Below, piece after piece: positions 27,297-35,620 of a stretch of 64,000 bases of DNA. The notes below the pieces were generated by a model. That model ran no database searches, had not been told where the DNA came from, and saw nothing but the letters and a program-made list of their open reading frames with translations. Position 1 is the first letter of the stretch; each line of letters starts with the position of its first letter. The position numbers and the translations under genes are program-made. Source of the stretch: an uncultured Kiloniellaceae bacterium (GTDB lineage: Bacteria; Pseudomonadota; Alphaproteobacteria; Kiloniellales; Kiloniellaceae); contig CANMQP010000007.1 of NCBI GenBank assembly GCA_947500035.1, positions 310,001 through 374,000 on the forward strand. Direction: 5' to 3'.

Positions 27297-28217
27297 TCAG
27301 ACATCCTTCGGATCAAAAGCATCGCGCAAACCGTCACCGATGAAGGCCAGGCTCAGCAGCATGGTGACCAGGAATGCCGCGGGAAAGCCGAGCAACCAGG
27401 GCATGACCTCCATGACATCGGCGCCCTCTGCAATCAGCGTGCCCAGCGAGGTCAATGGCTCCTGCACGCCGAAACCCAGGTAGGAGAGGAAACTCTCGGT
27501 GACGATGATCTCCGGCACGGTCAGAGTCGCGAAGATCACCACGGGTCCGACCAGATTAGGCGCGATATGGCGCCGGATAATCTGAAAGGGCTTCAGGCCT
27601 GCCGCGCGTGCCGCTTCGATGAATTCCCGCTCGCGCAGAGAAAGCGTCTGGCCGCGCACGATTCGCGCCATGGTCAGCCACTCGACGGCGCCGATCCCGA
27701 TAAAGAGCAGGATCACGTTGCGTCCGAAGATCACCATCAGGAGGATCACGAAGAGGATATAGGGCAGCGCATACATGATATCGACGAAGCGCATCATGAT
27801 CGCATCGGTCCGCCCGCCGAGGTAACCGGCAATCGAACCGTAGGTCACGCCGATCACGATGGAAACCAGGGTCGCGACCAGCGCCACCATCAAGGAAACA
27901 CGGGTGCCGTAGAGCGTCCGCGCCAGCACGTCCCGGCCGTTCTGGTCGGTTCCGAAATAGTGCCCACTGGCAAAATCGGGCGGTAAGCGGAAGGCCGCCC
28001 AGTCCGGATCCTCGTAGCCATAGGGAATGACGAAGGGTCCAAGCAAGGCAACCAGCACCAATCCGCCCAGGACAAAGACCGACGCCAGCGCGGCCTTGTT
28101 CCTGCGGAAGCGGCGCATGGCGTCCTGGGTTAGGCTGCGTCCCTTCGGCGCGAAGCCGTCGTCGTAATCCGGCTCCAGGGCCTCGACCAGCGCGTCGCGC
28201 TTTTCCGATCCCAGCAT
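27297..28217 (-). CDS. oppC: Oligopeptide ABC transporter permease (OppC type)
   Basis: A 306-residue membrane protein. It has an N-terminal cytosolic tail and an OppC_N segment (RRFRRNKAALASVFVLGGLVL), a periplasmic loop (FASGHYFGTDQNGRDVLART) and the permease domain with the EAA loop (EAARAAGLKPFQIIRRHIAPN). The six helices and the loop sequence FGTDxxGRD are typical of OppC/DppC. It starts 16 bp after oppB. Confidence 0.93.
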   Translation of the reverse strand: MLGSEKRDALVEALEPDYDDGFAPKGRSLTQDAMRRFRRNKAALASVFVLGGLVLVALLGPFVIPYGYEDPDWAAFRLPPDFASGHYFGTDQNGRDVLARTLYGTRVSLMVALVATLVSIVIGVTYGSIAGYLGGRTDAIMMRFVDIMYALPYILFVILLMVIFGRNVILLFIGIGAVEWLTMARIVRGQTLSLREREFIEAARAAGLKPFQIIRRHIAPNLVGPVVIFATLTVPEIIVTESFLSYLGFGVQEPLTSLGTLIAEGADVMEVMPWLLGFPAAFLVTMLLSLAFIGDGLRDAFDPKDV

Positions 28218-28233
28218 CAGACCACCTCCCCCA

Positions 28234-29157
28234 TCAGCGCGCCCTCACTTTAGGATCGAGCAAGGCATAGACCAGGTCGACCACAAGGTTGAGCAGAATG
28301 ATCAGGACCATGTAGAAGATGACCGTGCCCAGCACCATGCCGTAATCCCTGTTGAGTGCCGCATTGATAAAGTACTGCCCGATCCCTGGCAGACCGAAGA
28401 TCGACTCCACCACCAGCGAGCCGGTCAGCAGATAACCGGCGGCCGGTCCAAGGTAGGAGACCACCGGAAGCAGCGCCGGCTTGATGGCGTGACGGGTGAT
28501 CATCAGCCGTGCGCCGATCCCCTTGGCGCGTGCCGTCCGGATGTAGTTCGCGCCCAGCACCTCAATCATGGAGCCGCGCATCAGGCGCGATATCCGCGCG
28601 ACATGGGGTAGCGCCAGAATGATGACCGGCAGCACGAGATGAGAGATTTCGCCGTCGCCCCAACCGCCGACCGGAAGCCAGCCCAGCGAAACCCCGAACA
28701 GCAGTTGCAGGATCGGCGCCAGCAGAAAGTTCGGCACGATCAGGCCAATCATGACCACAAGCGCAATGGCGTAGTCTGAAGTGTTATTCTGATTAAGCGC
28801 CCCGATCACGCCGGCAAAAACACCCAGCAGAATGGCGAGTGCAAAGGCGGCCCCACCCAGGATAAAGGTATAGGGCAGCCCGATCGCGATGAGATCAACG
28901 ACGGTAAAATCGTCCGTGATGTAGGACGGGCCGAGGTCGCCCATCAGCACACCGGAGACGTAATCCCAGTATTGGACGAGCAGAGGTTTGTCGAGATTGT
29001 AGTGCGCCCGCAGGTTGGCCAGGATACGTTCCGGCAATTGCCGTTCCGCGTCGAACGGCCCTCCCGGCGCAAGCCGCAGGATGAAAAAGCACAGGGTCAG
29101 CGCGATCCAAAGTACGGGAATCGTCGAAAGCAGCCTGCGCAGCGCAAAGCCCAGCAT
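28234..29157 (-). CDS. oppB: Oligopeptide ABC transporter permease (OppB type)
   Basis: A 307-residue permease. The start MLGFALRRLLSTIPVLW and the loop LRAHYNLDKPLLVQYWDYVSGVLMGDLGPS are typical of OppB/DppB. The EAA-type loop is MIEVLGANYIRTARAKGIG. ATG 29157 is preceded by AAGGGG at about 11 nt; a GTG at 29169 is an alternative. The 120-bp gap to oppA contains hairpins that may tune expression between the binding protein and the membrane parts. Confidence 0.92.
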   Translation of the reverse strand: MLGFALRRLLSTIPVLWIALTLCFFILRLAPGGPFDAERQLPERILANLRAHYNLDKPLLVQYWDYVSGVLMGDLGPSYITDDFTVVDLIAIGLPYTFILGGAAFALAILLGVFAGVIGALNQNNTSDYAIALVVMIGLIVPNFLLAPILQLLFGVSLGWLPVGGWGDGEISHLVLPVIILALPHVARISRLMRGSMIEVLGANYIRTARAKGIGARLMITRHAIKPALLPVVSYLGPAAGYLLTGSLVVESIFGLPGIGQYFINAALNRDYGMVLGTVIFYMVLIILLNLVVDLVYALLDPKVRAR

Positions 29158-29172
29158 AATGTACACCACCCC

Positions 29173-29209
29173 TTAAGGCGGGCTGCCTCTCGAGTCCCCC
29201 TCAAGAGAC
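29173..29209 (-). other. Hairpin in the oppA-oppB gap
   Basis: On the minus strand GGCTGTCTC and GAGAGGCAGCC flank a G-rich loop, giving an imperfect stem between oppA and oppB. It likely acts as an attenuator or mRNA-processing structure that lets oppA be expressed more than the permease genes. Confidence 0.45.
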
Positions 29210-29265
29210 AGCCCCTTTTTCCTTAATGAGACTCTGTCCCGGCGCAGGGCCGAGTCAGACTCCCC

Positions 29266-29293
29266 CTCGAAAGACGATCACTCTTCTTTCGAG
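29266..29293 (-). repeat. Inverted repeat spanning the oppA stop codon
   Basis: CTCGAAAGA and TCTTTCGAG are perfect 9-bp arms around a 10-nt loop that contains the oppA stop (29278-29280). Confidence 0.75.
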
Positions 29294-30891
29294 AGCCAGC
29301 GGGTGCGGTGAATATCGAAGGCATTGTCTTCAAAGCCCTTGATCTTGGGCGAGACGACATTCTCCGAAAGATAGAAATAGATCGGCGCGGCGGCGTTATC
29401 GTCCATCGCGATCCGCTCCGCCTGGGTCAGGAGCACGGCGCGTTTTTCCTGATCGGTCTCAATCGCAGCCTGATCCATAACCTTGTCGAATTCCGGGTTG
29501 CTGTAGGCGCCGTAATTGTTGCCGGTGCCGCCCTTCAGAAGATCGAGGAAGTTGACCGGGTCGTTGTAGTCAGCCAGCCATCCGGCGCGCGCCACATCGA
29601 ACTCACCCTTGCGGATCTCCGCGTAGTGCACCTTCAGTTCGGAATTGAACAGCTTTGCCTCGACTCCCAGCGCCTTCCACATGGCGGTGATAGCAACCGC
29701 TACACGTTTGTGATTGTCGCTTGTGTTGTAGCGCAGGGTGACTTTAAGCGGGTTATCCTTGCCGTAGCCCGCTTCGGCGATCAGCGACTTGGCCATTTCG
29801 ACCTTCTCGGGATAAGGCATCTCCGCCCACTCGACCTCGGCGGACTCACCGGAATTCGCCATACCGGGCGGCACCCAGGAATAGGCCGGAAGCTCGCCGG
29901 TCCCCAGGATCTGCGGGCCGATGACTTCACGGTTGATCGCCATGGAAAGCGCCTTGCGCACGCGCGCATCGTCGAAAGGCGGCTTGCGGTGATTGAAGAC
30001 GTAATAGTAAAGACCGGCAAAGGGCGCGACCCGGGCTTCACCGGGATGATTTTCCTGCAGCCACTGATACTGGTCCTTGGGGAAGGCGGTCAGGATATCG
30101 AACTCACCGGCGCGGTAGCGTTTCAACGCCGCGGACTGATCCTCCAGAACGAAAAACTTCACACCGTCGATTTTCAGACTGGCGACATCGTAGTAGAGAT
30201 CGTTCTTGGTCGTCGTCACATGCGCGCCGGGAATCCATTCGACCGGTTTATAAGGGCCGTTGACCACGATGTTTTCGATCTTCACCCATTCGTTGCCCTT
30301 GACCTCGACCACATGCTTGGGAACCGGATAAGCCGTGTAGTGCGTCAGCGCGCCCAGAAAAAAGGGTGTCGGCTGCTCAAGCGTGATCTCGAGCGTCTTG
30401 TCGTCGATCGCTTTTACACCGAGCTGACCGAGATCCGTAATGGCGCCCGAATTGATCGCTTCGGCATTTTTGATGGGATATTGCAGATAGGCATACTCCG
30501 CCGCCGTCGCCGGATTCATAATCCGTTGGAACGCGAAGACGAAGTCACCGGCGGTGACCGGTTGTCCGTCCGACCAGTTAGCGTTGTCCCGCAATTTAAA
30601 GGTATAAACCAAACCATCATCGGAGATGGTCCAGCTCTCCGCCTGACCGGCGATCGGCTTGGCCTCGACATCTTCGGTCGTCAGGCCCTCAAAGATGTCA
30701 CCGACGATCCGGTTTTCCCAATCGCCCGAGACCTTATGCGGGTCCAGGGAAGCAGGATCGCCGCCGTTGTGAAGATTGAGCATCGCGGCGGAGACCGGCG
30801 CGCTCGGCGAAGCTGCGGCCATAAAAGCTGAGGCGGCGAAAGCAGCGGCACAAAGGCTGGGAAAAAACCTGGACAGACGGTTTGTCGGCAT
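29278..30891 (-). CDS. oppA: Peptide ABC transporter substrate-binding protein (SBP family 5)
   Basis: A 537-residue periplasmic binding protein. The signal peptide runs to about residue 35 (AAFAASAFMAAASPSAPVSA). Mature family-5 features are LNLHNGGDPASLDPHKVSGDWE, IVGDIFEGL, YTFKLRDNANWSDGQPVTAGDFVFAFQR and RKALSMAINRE. It captures oligopeptides, possibly cell-wall peptides; specificity is not readable. ATG 30891 has AAGGGAG eight nucleotides upstream, so I prefer it to the in-frame GTG at 30900. An 18-bp palindrome lies 29 bp upstream. Confidence 0.93.
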   Translation of the reverse strand: MPTNRLSRFFPSLCAAAFAASAFMAAASPSAPVSAAMLNLHNGGDPASLDPHKVSGDWENRIVGDIFEGLTTEDVEAKPIAGQAESWTISDDGLVYTFKLRDNANWSDGQPVTAGDFVFAFQRIMNPATAAEYAYLQYPIKNAEAINSGAITDLGQLGVKAIDDKTLEITLEQPTPFFLGALTHYTAYPVPKHVVEVKGNEWVKIENIVVNGPYKPVEWIPGAHVTTTKNDLYYDVASLKIDGVKFFVLEDQSAALKRYRAGEFDILTAFPKDQYQWLQENHPGEARVAPFAGLYYYVFNHRKPPFDDARVRKALSMAINREVIGPQILGTGELPAYSWVPPGMANSGESAEVEWAEMPYPEKVEMAKSLIAEAGYGKDNPLKVTLRYNTSDNHKRVAVAITAMWKALGVEAKLFNSELKVHYAEIRKGEFDVARAGWLADYNDPVNFLDLLKGGTGNNYGAYSNPEFDKVMDQAAIETDQEKRAVLLTQAERIAMDDNAAAPIYFYLSENVVSPKIKGFEDNAFDIHRTRWLSKEE

Positions 30892-30919
30892 CTTATGCAC
30901 TCCCTTATTGGTTGTGAGT

Positions 30920-30937
30920 TGTCGTTAGCTTACGACA
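30920..30937. promoter_or_regulatory. Candidate operator upstream of oppA
   Basis: TGTCGTTAGCTTACGACA has perfect 6-bp arms (TGTCGT/ACGACA) and an AGCT centre. It lies between the rpiR gene and oppA, 29 bp before the oppA start. The binding protein is unknown; the adjacent RpiR-type regulator is one candidate. Confidence 0.5.
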
Positions 30938-31024
30938 GACTCTCGCCAGCCTTCAGATCTTTTTCCGGCAATCCCCAAAAAAACACGGATGCTGCTTGGC
31001 ACAGCTGCAAGACGAAAGACATGA

Positions 31025-31942
31025 TCAATCGCCGATAGGCTGCGGATCAATCGTTTCGTGCAGGGATGAAAGGGAGGAACGAATCCGTCTGAGTGTTTCC
31101 CGCACTTCCTCGCCGCGCATATAGCCGACCTGAGTCGCCAGCACGTCGATCACGCAGAGAAAGACCAACCGCGTGGCGGTTGGCTTGAAGATTTCAGGAT
31201 GTTCGGGCAAGTCCAGCTCGATCACGACGTCGGAAACCCTAGTCAGCGGCGATCCGGGTTTTGTCAGCGACAAGGTGGCGGCACCGTATTGTCTGGCGAT
31301 CGTCAGGCTGTCGATCAGTTCCTCTGGCCGGCCGGTCGCGGAGATCGCTACCGCCACGTCGCCTTCTCCCAGGGTCGAGGCGTGCATGCGCTGCAGGTAC
31401 CCGTCCGAATGTGCTGTCGCCAAGACGCCAATCCGAAAGAAACGGTTGGCCGCGTCCTGCGCGACGATTGAAGACCCACCGCCGACGCCATAGAAAGCAA
31501 CCTGTCGCGCCGTGTCGATCATCTTGGCCGCTTTGTCGATTGCAACGGCGTCCAGCTGATTGCGCGCCACTTTGAGGGTTTCGACCAGCGAGCTGAACAC
31601 CAGGTCGGAAAAGGCGGGCCGGTCATTGGCGGCGGTCGTCTCCGGATTGATGTATTGCAGGCTGACTGCCAGATTGCGCGCCAGCCGTATCTTGAAATCC
31701 TTGAAGCCTTCGCAGCCAAGACTGCGGCAAAAACGGATAACGGTCGGTTCGCTGACCCCGACCGCTTCGGATATGCCCGAAACCGTCGCAAGCGTGGCGC
31801 GCTCCAGATCATCCAGAATGAAGGCGGCAACCTGCTTTTCGCTGGCGGACAAACTGTCCACAACGTTCCGAAGCCTGAGAATGATGTCGATCGGCGGACC
31901 GGCCTGCGCCACCGCTTGCTCCTCAGTCATGGGCGCCGCCAT
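31025..31942 (-). CDS. MurR/RpiR-family transcriptional regulator
   Basis: A 305-residue regulator. The N-terminal HTH_6 domain (about 20-95; SASEKQVAAFILDDLERAT, VSEPTVIRFCRSLGCEGFKDFK) is followed by a SIS sugar-phosphate-binding domain (about 125-265; VAFYGVGGGSSIVAQDAANRF, AISATGRPEELIDSL). It lies between ridA and oppA, and two RpiR-type palindromes are in the ridA/dctQ promoter, so it probably controls both arms of the cluster. The ligand may be a phosphorylated sugar or another small metabolite. Confidence 0.92.
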   Translation of the reverse strand: MAAPMTEEQAVAQAGPPIDIILRLRNVVDSLSASEKQVAAFILDDLERATLATVSGISEAVGVSEPTVIRFCRSLGCEGFKDFKIRLARNLAVSLQYINPETTAANDRPAFSDLVFSSLVETLKVARNQLDAVAIDKAAKMIDTARQVAFYGVGGGSSIVAQDAANRFFRIGVLATAHSDGYLQRMHASTLGEGDVAVAISATGRPEELIDSLTIARQYGAATLSLTKPGSPLTRVSDVVIELDLPEHPEIFKPTATRLVFLCVIDVLATQVGYMRGEEVRETLRRIRSSLSSLHETIDPQPIGD

Positions 31943-31957
31943 CCACTTCGTTTAGCC

Positions 31958-31996
31958 GTGAGGTCCACTCACTCTTTACCTGTGAGGTCCACTCAC
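31958..31996 (-). repeat. 24-bp-period tandem repeat spanning the ridA stop codon
   Basis: GTGAGTGGACCTCAC (minus strand) occurs at 31996-31982 and 31972-31958, and the sequence between and after the copies also matches (AGGTAAAGA versus GGCTAAACGA). The ridA stop TGA is inside the first copy. Each copy is itself a small palindrome (GTGAG/CTCAC). Confidence 0.85.
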
Positions 31997-32382
31997 GTCT
32001 GGGGCTTGTAAGCCACGACATCGATCTCGATTTTCCCATCGACCATCAATTGCGAGCGCACAGTTGAGCGCGCCGGTTTGTTTTCCGGAAAGTACGATGC
32101 ATAGACTCGGTTGAAAGTCCAGAAATCGCGAGTGTCATCAAGCCAGACATTGACCTTTACGACGTCATCGAGACCGCAATCAGCCAACGCAAGCACCTTC
32201 TGGACATTCTCCATGGTCTGGCGCGTCTGTGCCTCGATCCCGCCCGGCACGATCTCACCCTTGTCTCCCATGGCGACCTGACCCGAGATGAAAACGAAGT
32301 CTCCGGCCCGCACAGCGGGCGAGAACGGTAGGGACTGGCCACCGGCGCCACTGCGTTCCGCGCCGATAAAGTCGATGCTCAT
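31993..32382 (-). CDS. ridA: RidA family reactive-enamine/imine deaminase
   Basis: A 129-residue YjgF/YER057c/UK114 protein. Visible motifs are FISGQVAM, TRQTMENVQKVL, VVKVNVWLDD, the catalytic-type arginine in ARSTVRSQL and the C-terminal KIEIDVVAY. RidA proteins hydrolyse enamines and imines such as 2-aminoacrylate released by PLP-dependent dehydratases. That fits the D-serine dehydratase-like gene at 37090 in the divergent arm. It is the first gene of the minus-strand unit, and its stop lies in a tandem repeat. Confidence 0.93.
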   Translation of the reverse strand: MSIDFIGAERSGAGGQSLPFSPAVRAGDFVFISGQVAMGDKGEIVPGGIEAQTRQTMENVQKVLALADCGLDDVVKVNVWLDDTRDFWTFNRVYASYFPENKPARSTVRSQLMVDGKIEIDVVAYKPQT

Positions 32383-32416
32383 ACTCTTAATCCTGATTTT
32401 CGATGTAACGAATAAA

Positions 32417-32431
32417 TGTAATTAAACTACA
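32417..32431. promoter_or_regulatory. RpiR-type operator, site 1
   Basis: TGTAATTAAACTACA, 35 bp upstream of the ridA start. It differs by one base from the known HexR (RpiR family) consensus TGTAATTAAATTACA. It shares the TGTA(A/G)NNAAACTACA pattern with site 2 at 32521 on the other side of the divergent promoter. Confidence 0.75.
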
Positions 32432-32520
32432 TATATGACCAGAAAAGCAAGCTATGCGCATTGGTTTTCGGCCTGTATTTTCAATTTTGAGACTGGACAC
32501 CGGAGTTAAAATCACATTAA

Positions 32521-32535
32521 TGTAGAAAAACTACA
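32521..32535. promoter_or_regulatory. RpiR-type operator, site 2
   Basis: TGTAGAAAAACTACA, 18 bp upstream of the dctQ start and directly before its ribosome-binding site (AAGGAGG). It has the same TGTA...TACA arms as site 1, 104 bp away centre to centre. Confidence 0.75.
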
Positions 32536-32553
32536 GAAACGAAGGAGGGGTGA

Positions 32554-33054
32554 ATGCGCGAAACCGCAGGCCGCGTGAGCGAACGGCTGAATTGGCTGGT
32601 CGAGCGGGTCGTCGCTCTTCTGATGGTACTTCTGGTCCTCGACGTCTGGCTTGGCGTGATCGATCGCTACCTCTTTCATTGGCAACTCCCCTGGCCGGAG
32701 GTGGTCGCCCGTTACCTTATGATCTGGGCGGCTTTACTCGCCATCTCCTGCGGGATCGCGCGGCGTGAACACATCGGCCTTTCGATCCTGGTCGAGCGTA
32801 TCCCGGCGCGCCTCCGGCGGATCGTCCTGGTCGCCATGGATGGCGTGGCCTTTCTGCTTTTTTTCTACATCGCCTGGTTCGGCATCGGCTTCGCGGGAGG
32901 CGGCGCTTCGCGGCAGGCCATGATCTTCGGCATGACGCTCGCCCTGCCCTTCGCCGCCATTCCGGTCTCCGCCGGCCTTGCCATGCTGCAGCTGGTCCTG
33001 ACCGCAATTCGAGATCTCGGCACCCAAAGCCTCACCGGACAGGCGGAGGCCTGA
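32554..33054 (+). CDS. dctQ: TRAP transporter small permease (DctQ type)
   Basis: A 166-residue inner-membrane protein with four helices. WLGVIDRYLFHWQLPWPEVVARYLMIWAALLAISCGIARREHIGL is typical of the DctQ family. With dctM and dctP it forms a sodium-driven tripartite importer for organic anions or related solutes. A strong AAGGAGG ribosome-binding site precedes ATG 32554. It is first in the plus-strand arm and divergent from ridA across two RpiR-type palindromes. Confidence 0.93.
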   Translation: MRETAGRVSERLNWLVERVVALLMVLLVLDVWLGVIDRYLFHWQLPWPEVVARYLMIWAALLAISCGIARREHIGLSILVERIPARLRRIVLVAMDGVAFLLFFYIAWFGIGFAGGGASRQAMIFGMTLALPFAAIPVSAGLAMLQLVLTAIRDLGTQSLTGQAEA

Positions 33055-33056
33055 TC

Positions 33057-34337
33057 ATGCTGGTCGCCCTTGCCTTCGTCGGTCTCATCCTGCTCGGCCT
33101 GCCGATCGGTTTCGCGATCGGGGCGGCAGGCGTGATCGGCCTGTTCGAGATGGGCGGCGACAAGTTCCTGGCGCTCGGCCCCAGCAAGATCTTCAACGGT
33201 CTCAATATCTTTCCCTTCCTCGCCATGCCCTTCTTCATTCTGGCCGGCGAGATTATGAACCACACCGGAATCACCAGCCGCCTGGTCCACCTGGCCCAGG
33301 CCCTGGTCGGGCACTTCCGCGGAGGACTCGCTCACACCAACATGCTGGCCTCGGTCTTCTTCGCCGGCCTGACCGGTGCAGCCACCGCCGATGCGGCCGC
33401 CTTTGGCAGAACGCTGGTTCCGGCGATGGTCGAGCGCGGTTACAAGAAGGACTACGCCTGCGCGGTCACTGCCGCCGGCTCGATCATCGGACCGACCATC
33501 CCCCCCTCGGGCTTGATGGTGGTCTACGGCTCTCTGATGGGGGTTTCCATCGGCGGGCTCTTTGCCGCGGGCATCCTGCCCGGCCTGATCATCTGCGCCG
33601 CCTGCATGATTGTGATTGCGATCGGCGCGACGGCCAATGACCTGCCGAAGAGCGAAAAACGAACTCAATTGCGCGAGCTCGCACAGATTTTCCGGCAGTC
33701 GATCCTGGCTCTCATGATGCCGATCATTATCCTGGGCGGTATTCTCGGCGGCATCGTAACACCGACCGAGGCCGCTTCCATCGCTGTTGCCTACGCCCTC
33801 TTCATCGGCACCTTTGTCTACCGCAAGATCACCGTCGCCGACTTCATCCAGATGCTGATTCGTACGGCGCGGGTAACAGGCGTGATCTTTGTTATCATTG
33901 CCTTCGCCTCGATCCTCGGATGGTGGCTTAGCTTCAATCAGATCCCGCAGCAGGTCGCTCAGGCCTTCCTGCTGCTCGCCGACCATCCCTACGTCATTAT
34001 ATCGCTGATCATCGGCCTGTTGCTGATCATCGGCATGGTGATGGATATCACGGCAATCCTGATCATTCTGGCGCCGGTCCTGGTACCGCTGACGGAACAG
34101 ATCGGCATGAGCCCGATCCATGCGGGCATCGTCTTTGTGCTGGCGCTCAACATCTCGCTGATGACACCGCCAGTCGGCGCCTGCCTCTTCGTTCTGTCCT
34201 CGGTAACGGGCGAGCGGCTCGAGCGGATAGCGGCCAAGCTCTGGCCGTTCCTGATCGCCGAGATCGCCATCCTCTTTATCTTTGCCCTCTGGGAAGACAT
34301 GGCGCTGTTCATCCCGAGACTCCTGGGCTTTGCCTGA
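33057..34337 (+). CDS. dctM: TRAP transporter large permease (DctM type)
   Basis: A 426-residue, roughly 12-helix protein that forms the transport channel. GLTGAATADAAAFGRTLVPAMVERGY, AAGSIIGPTIPPSG and ALNISLMTPPVGACLF are DctM signatures. It starts 2 bp after the dctQ stop. A 126-bp gap with a hairpin separates it from dctP. Confidence 0.95.
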   Translation: MLVALAFVGLILLGLPIGFAIGAAGVIGLFEMGGDKFLALGPSKIFNGLNIFPFLAMPFFILAGEIMNHTGITSRLVHLAQALVGHFRGGLAHTNMLASVFFAGLTGAATADAAAFGRTLVPAMVERGYKKDYACAVTAAGSIIGPTIPPSGLMVVYGSLMGVSIGGLFAAGILPGLIICAACMIVIAIGATANDLPKSEKRTQLRELAQIFRQSILALMMPIIILGGILGGIVTPTEAASIAVAYALFIGTFVYRKITVADFIQMLIRTARVTGVIFVIIAFASILGWWLSFNQIPQQVAQAFLLLADHPYVIISLIIGLLLIIGMVMDITAILIILAPVLVPLTEQIGMSPIHAGIVFVLALNISLMTPPVGACLFVLSSVTGERLERIAAKLWPFLIAEIAILFIFALWEDMALFIPRLLGFA

Positions 34338-34387
34338 TGGAGTCCGGAAAAGAATTGCGAAACGGACATCCGGTGACGACCTGCCGG

Positions 34388-34422
34388 GAAGGTTTTTATC
34401 GGTCATCCCCGACCGAACCTTC
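34388..34422 (+). other. Intercistronic hairpin before dctP
   Basis: GAAGGT and CGGTC pair with GACCG and ACCTTC around ATCCCC, with a small internal bulge. It lies between the dctM and dctP genes and could protect or separately express the binding-protein message. It is not followed by a T-run. Confidence 0.55.
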
Positions 34423-34463
34423 GAATGGTCGCCAACAAGAGACACCTGAACGGGAGGTATGAA

Positions 34464-35519
34464 ATGAAAGCCTTAAAGATCCTGGGCGCTGCCATCGCGG
34501 CCTCCGCCCTGCTCGCGGGTACTGGCGGCACCGCCTTTGCCCAAAGCAAGACCCTCAAATTCGGCCACGACAACAAGGCAGATCCCTTCGAGAACCCCGC
34601 CCACGCCTGCACGGCGGTCTTTGCCAATATTGTCGAGGCTGACACCAACGGTTCCATCAAGGTCGAGGTCTTCCCCTCGAACCAGCTCGGCTCCGCGAAG
34701 GAGCATGTGCAGATGGTGCGCGACGACGTGATTCAGGCCACGCTGACTTCGACCGGTGCGATCGCGTCCTACTATCCGCGCATCGACGTCCTGAACCTTG
34801 CCTTTGCCTTCGACCACAACGCCGCCACCTACGATGTCTTCGACGGCCCCTTCGGGAACGCCCTGGCCCGCGACATTGAAGCCACACTGGGCGACGTGGT
34901 GGTTGCAGGTTTCCCCGATACCGGCGGCTTCTTCGCGGTCACCAATTCCAAGCGTCCGATCAAGACCCTGGAAGACTTCGAAGGCGTGCGTATCCGCACC
35001 ATGACCCTGCCGTCGCACCAGAAGATTATCCAGTCGTTGGGCGGCGAAGCCTACCCGCTGGCTTGGGGCGAGGTTTATTCGGGCCTGCAGACCGGCGTGA
35101 TCGACGGGCAGATGAATCCGGTCCCGATCATTTCCTTCGCGAAGTTCGCTGAAGTGCAGAAATACATGACCCTGACCAATCACCTCTTCTCGCCCTATAC
35201 CCTCATGCTCTCGAAAAGCTTCTGGGATGGCCTGAGCGACAGTGAGCAGCGGACGATCCGCTATGCTGCCGAGTCCTGCGTTACCGCCAGCCGGGGTCTC
35301 AGCCGTATCATCGAGGGTTCCGATAGAGGTCTCGCCGGTCTGATGGATAAGATCGAGGTCTCCGCCCTGTCCGCTGCAGACCGCGACAAGTTCAAGGCCG
35401 CCGCACAGCCGGTTGTGCTCAAGCACGTGGAGGAAACGCTTGGCAAAGACGGCGTGACGCTCCTGGAGATGTTCCAGGAAGAGGTCAGCAAAGCCAACGC
35501 CAAGCGCTACATGCAGTAA
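34464..35519 (+). CDS. dctP: TRAP transporter substrate-binding protein (DctP type)
   Basis: A 351-residue periplasmic protein. The signal peptide ends in AFA at about 28. Family features are LKFGHDNKADPFENPAH, VEVFPSNQLGSAKEHVQMV, the substrate-contact region GVRIRTMTLPSHQKIIQSLGGEAYPLAWGEVYSGLQTGVIDGQMNP split across about residues 175-220, with a conserved Arg in IRTM. I chose ATG 34464 for the GGGAGG six nucleotides before it. Ligand unknown; the neighbours suggest a D-amino-acid derivative or peptide-related acid. Its 3' end bears a double 14-bp repeat. Confidence 0.93.
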   Translation: MKALKILGAAIAASALLAGTGGTAFAQSKTLKFGHDNKADPFENPAHACTAVFANIVEADTNGSIKVEVFPSNQLGSAKEHVQMVRDDVIQATLTSTGAIASYYPRIDVLNLAFAFDHNAATYDVFDGPFGNALARDIEATLGDVVVAGFPDTGGFFAVTNSKRPIKTLEDFEGVRIRTMTLPSHQKIIQSLGGEAYPLAWGEVYSGLQTGVIDGQMNPVPIISFAKFAEVQKYMTLTNHLFSPYTLMLSKSFWDGLSDSEQRTIRYAAESCVTASRGLSRIIEGSDRGLAGLMDKIEVSALSAADRDKFKAAAQPVVLKHVEETLGKDGVTLLEMFQEEVSKANAKRYMQ

Positions 35520-35538
35520 GCATTATGCAGCGAGCATT
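35511..35538 (+). repeat. 14-bp tandem repeat spanning the dctP stop codon
   Basis: ATGCAGTAAGCATT (35511-35524, containing the TAA stop) is followed at once by ATGCAGCGAGCATT (35525-35538); 12 of 14 positions match. Confidence 0.85.
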
Positions 35539-35620
35539 CTAGCCGGAGGCTGCGTCCGCATTGGCGTGACCTCCGGTGGCTGTGCACGAACCTTTACCCT
35601 CACGACAACGAGGATCTGAA

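Noticed and set aside
29308-30831. Long open frame (507 codons) opposite oppA
   Set aside because: Antisense to a clear binding-protein gene; composition is not protein-like and no ribosome-binding site is seen.
32865-34445. Long open frame (526 codons) opposite dctM and dctQ
   Set aside because: Rich in His, Asp, Gln and Arg as expected for an antisense of membrane helices; the TRAP genes are certain.
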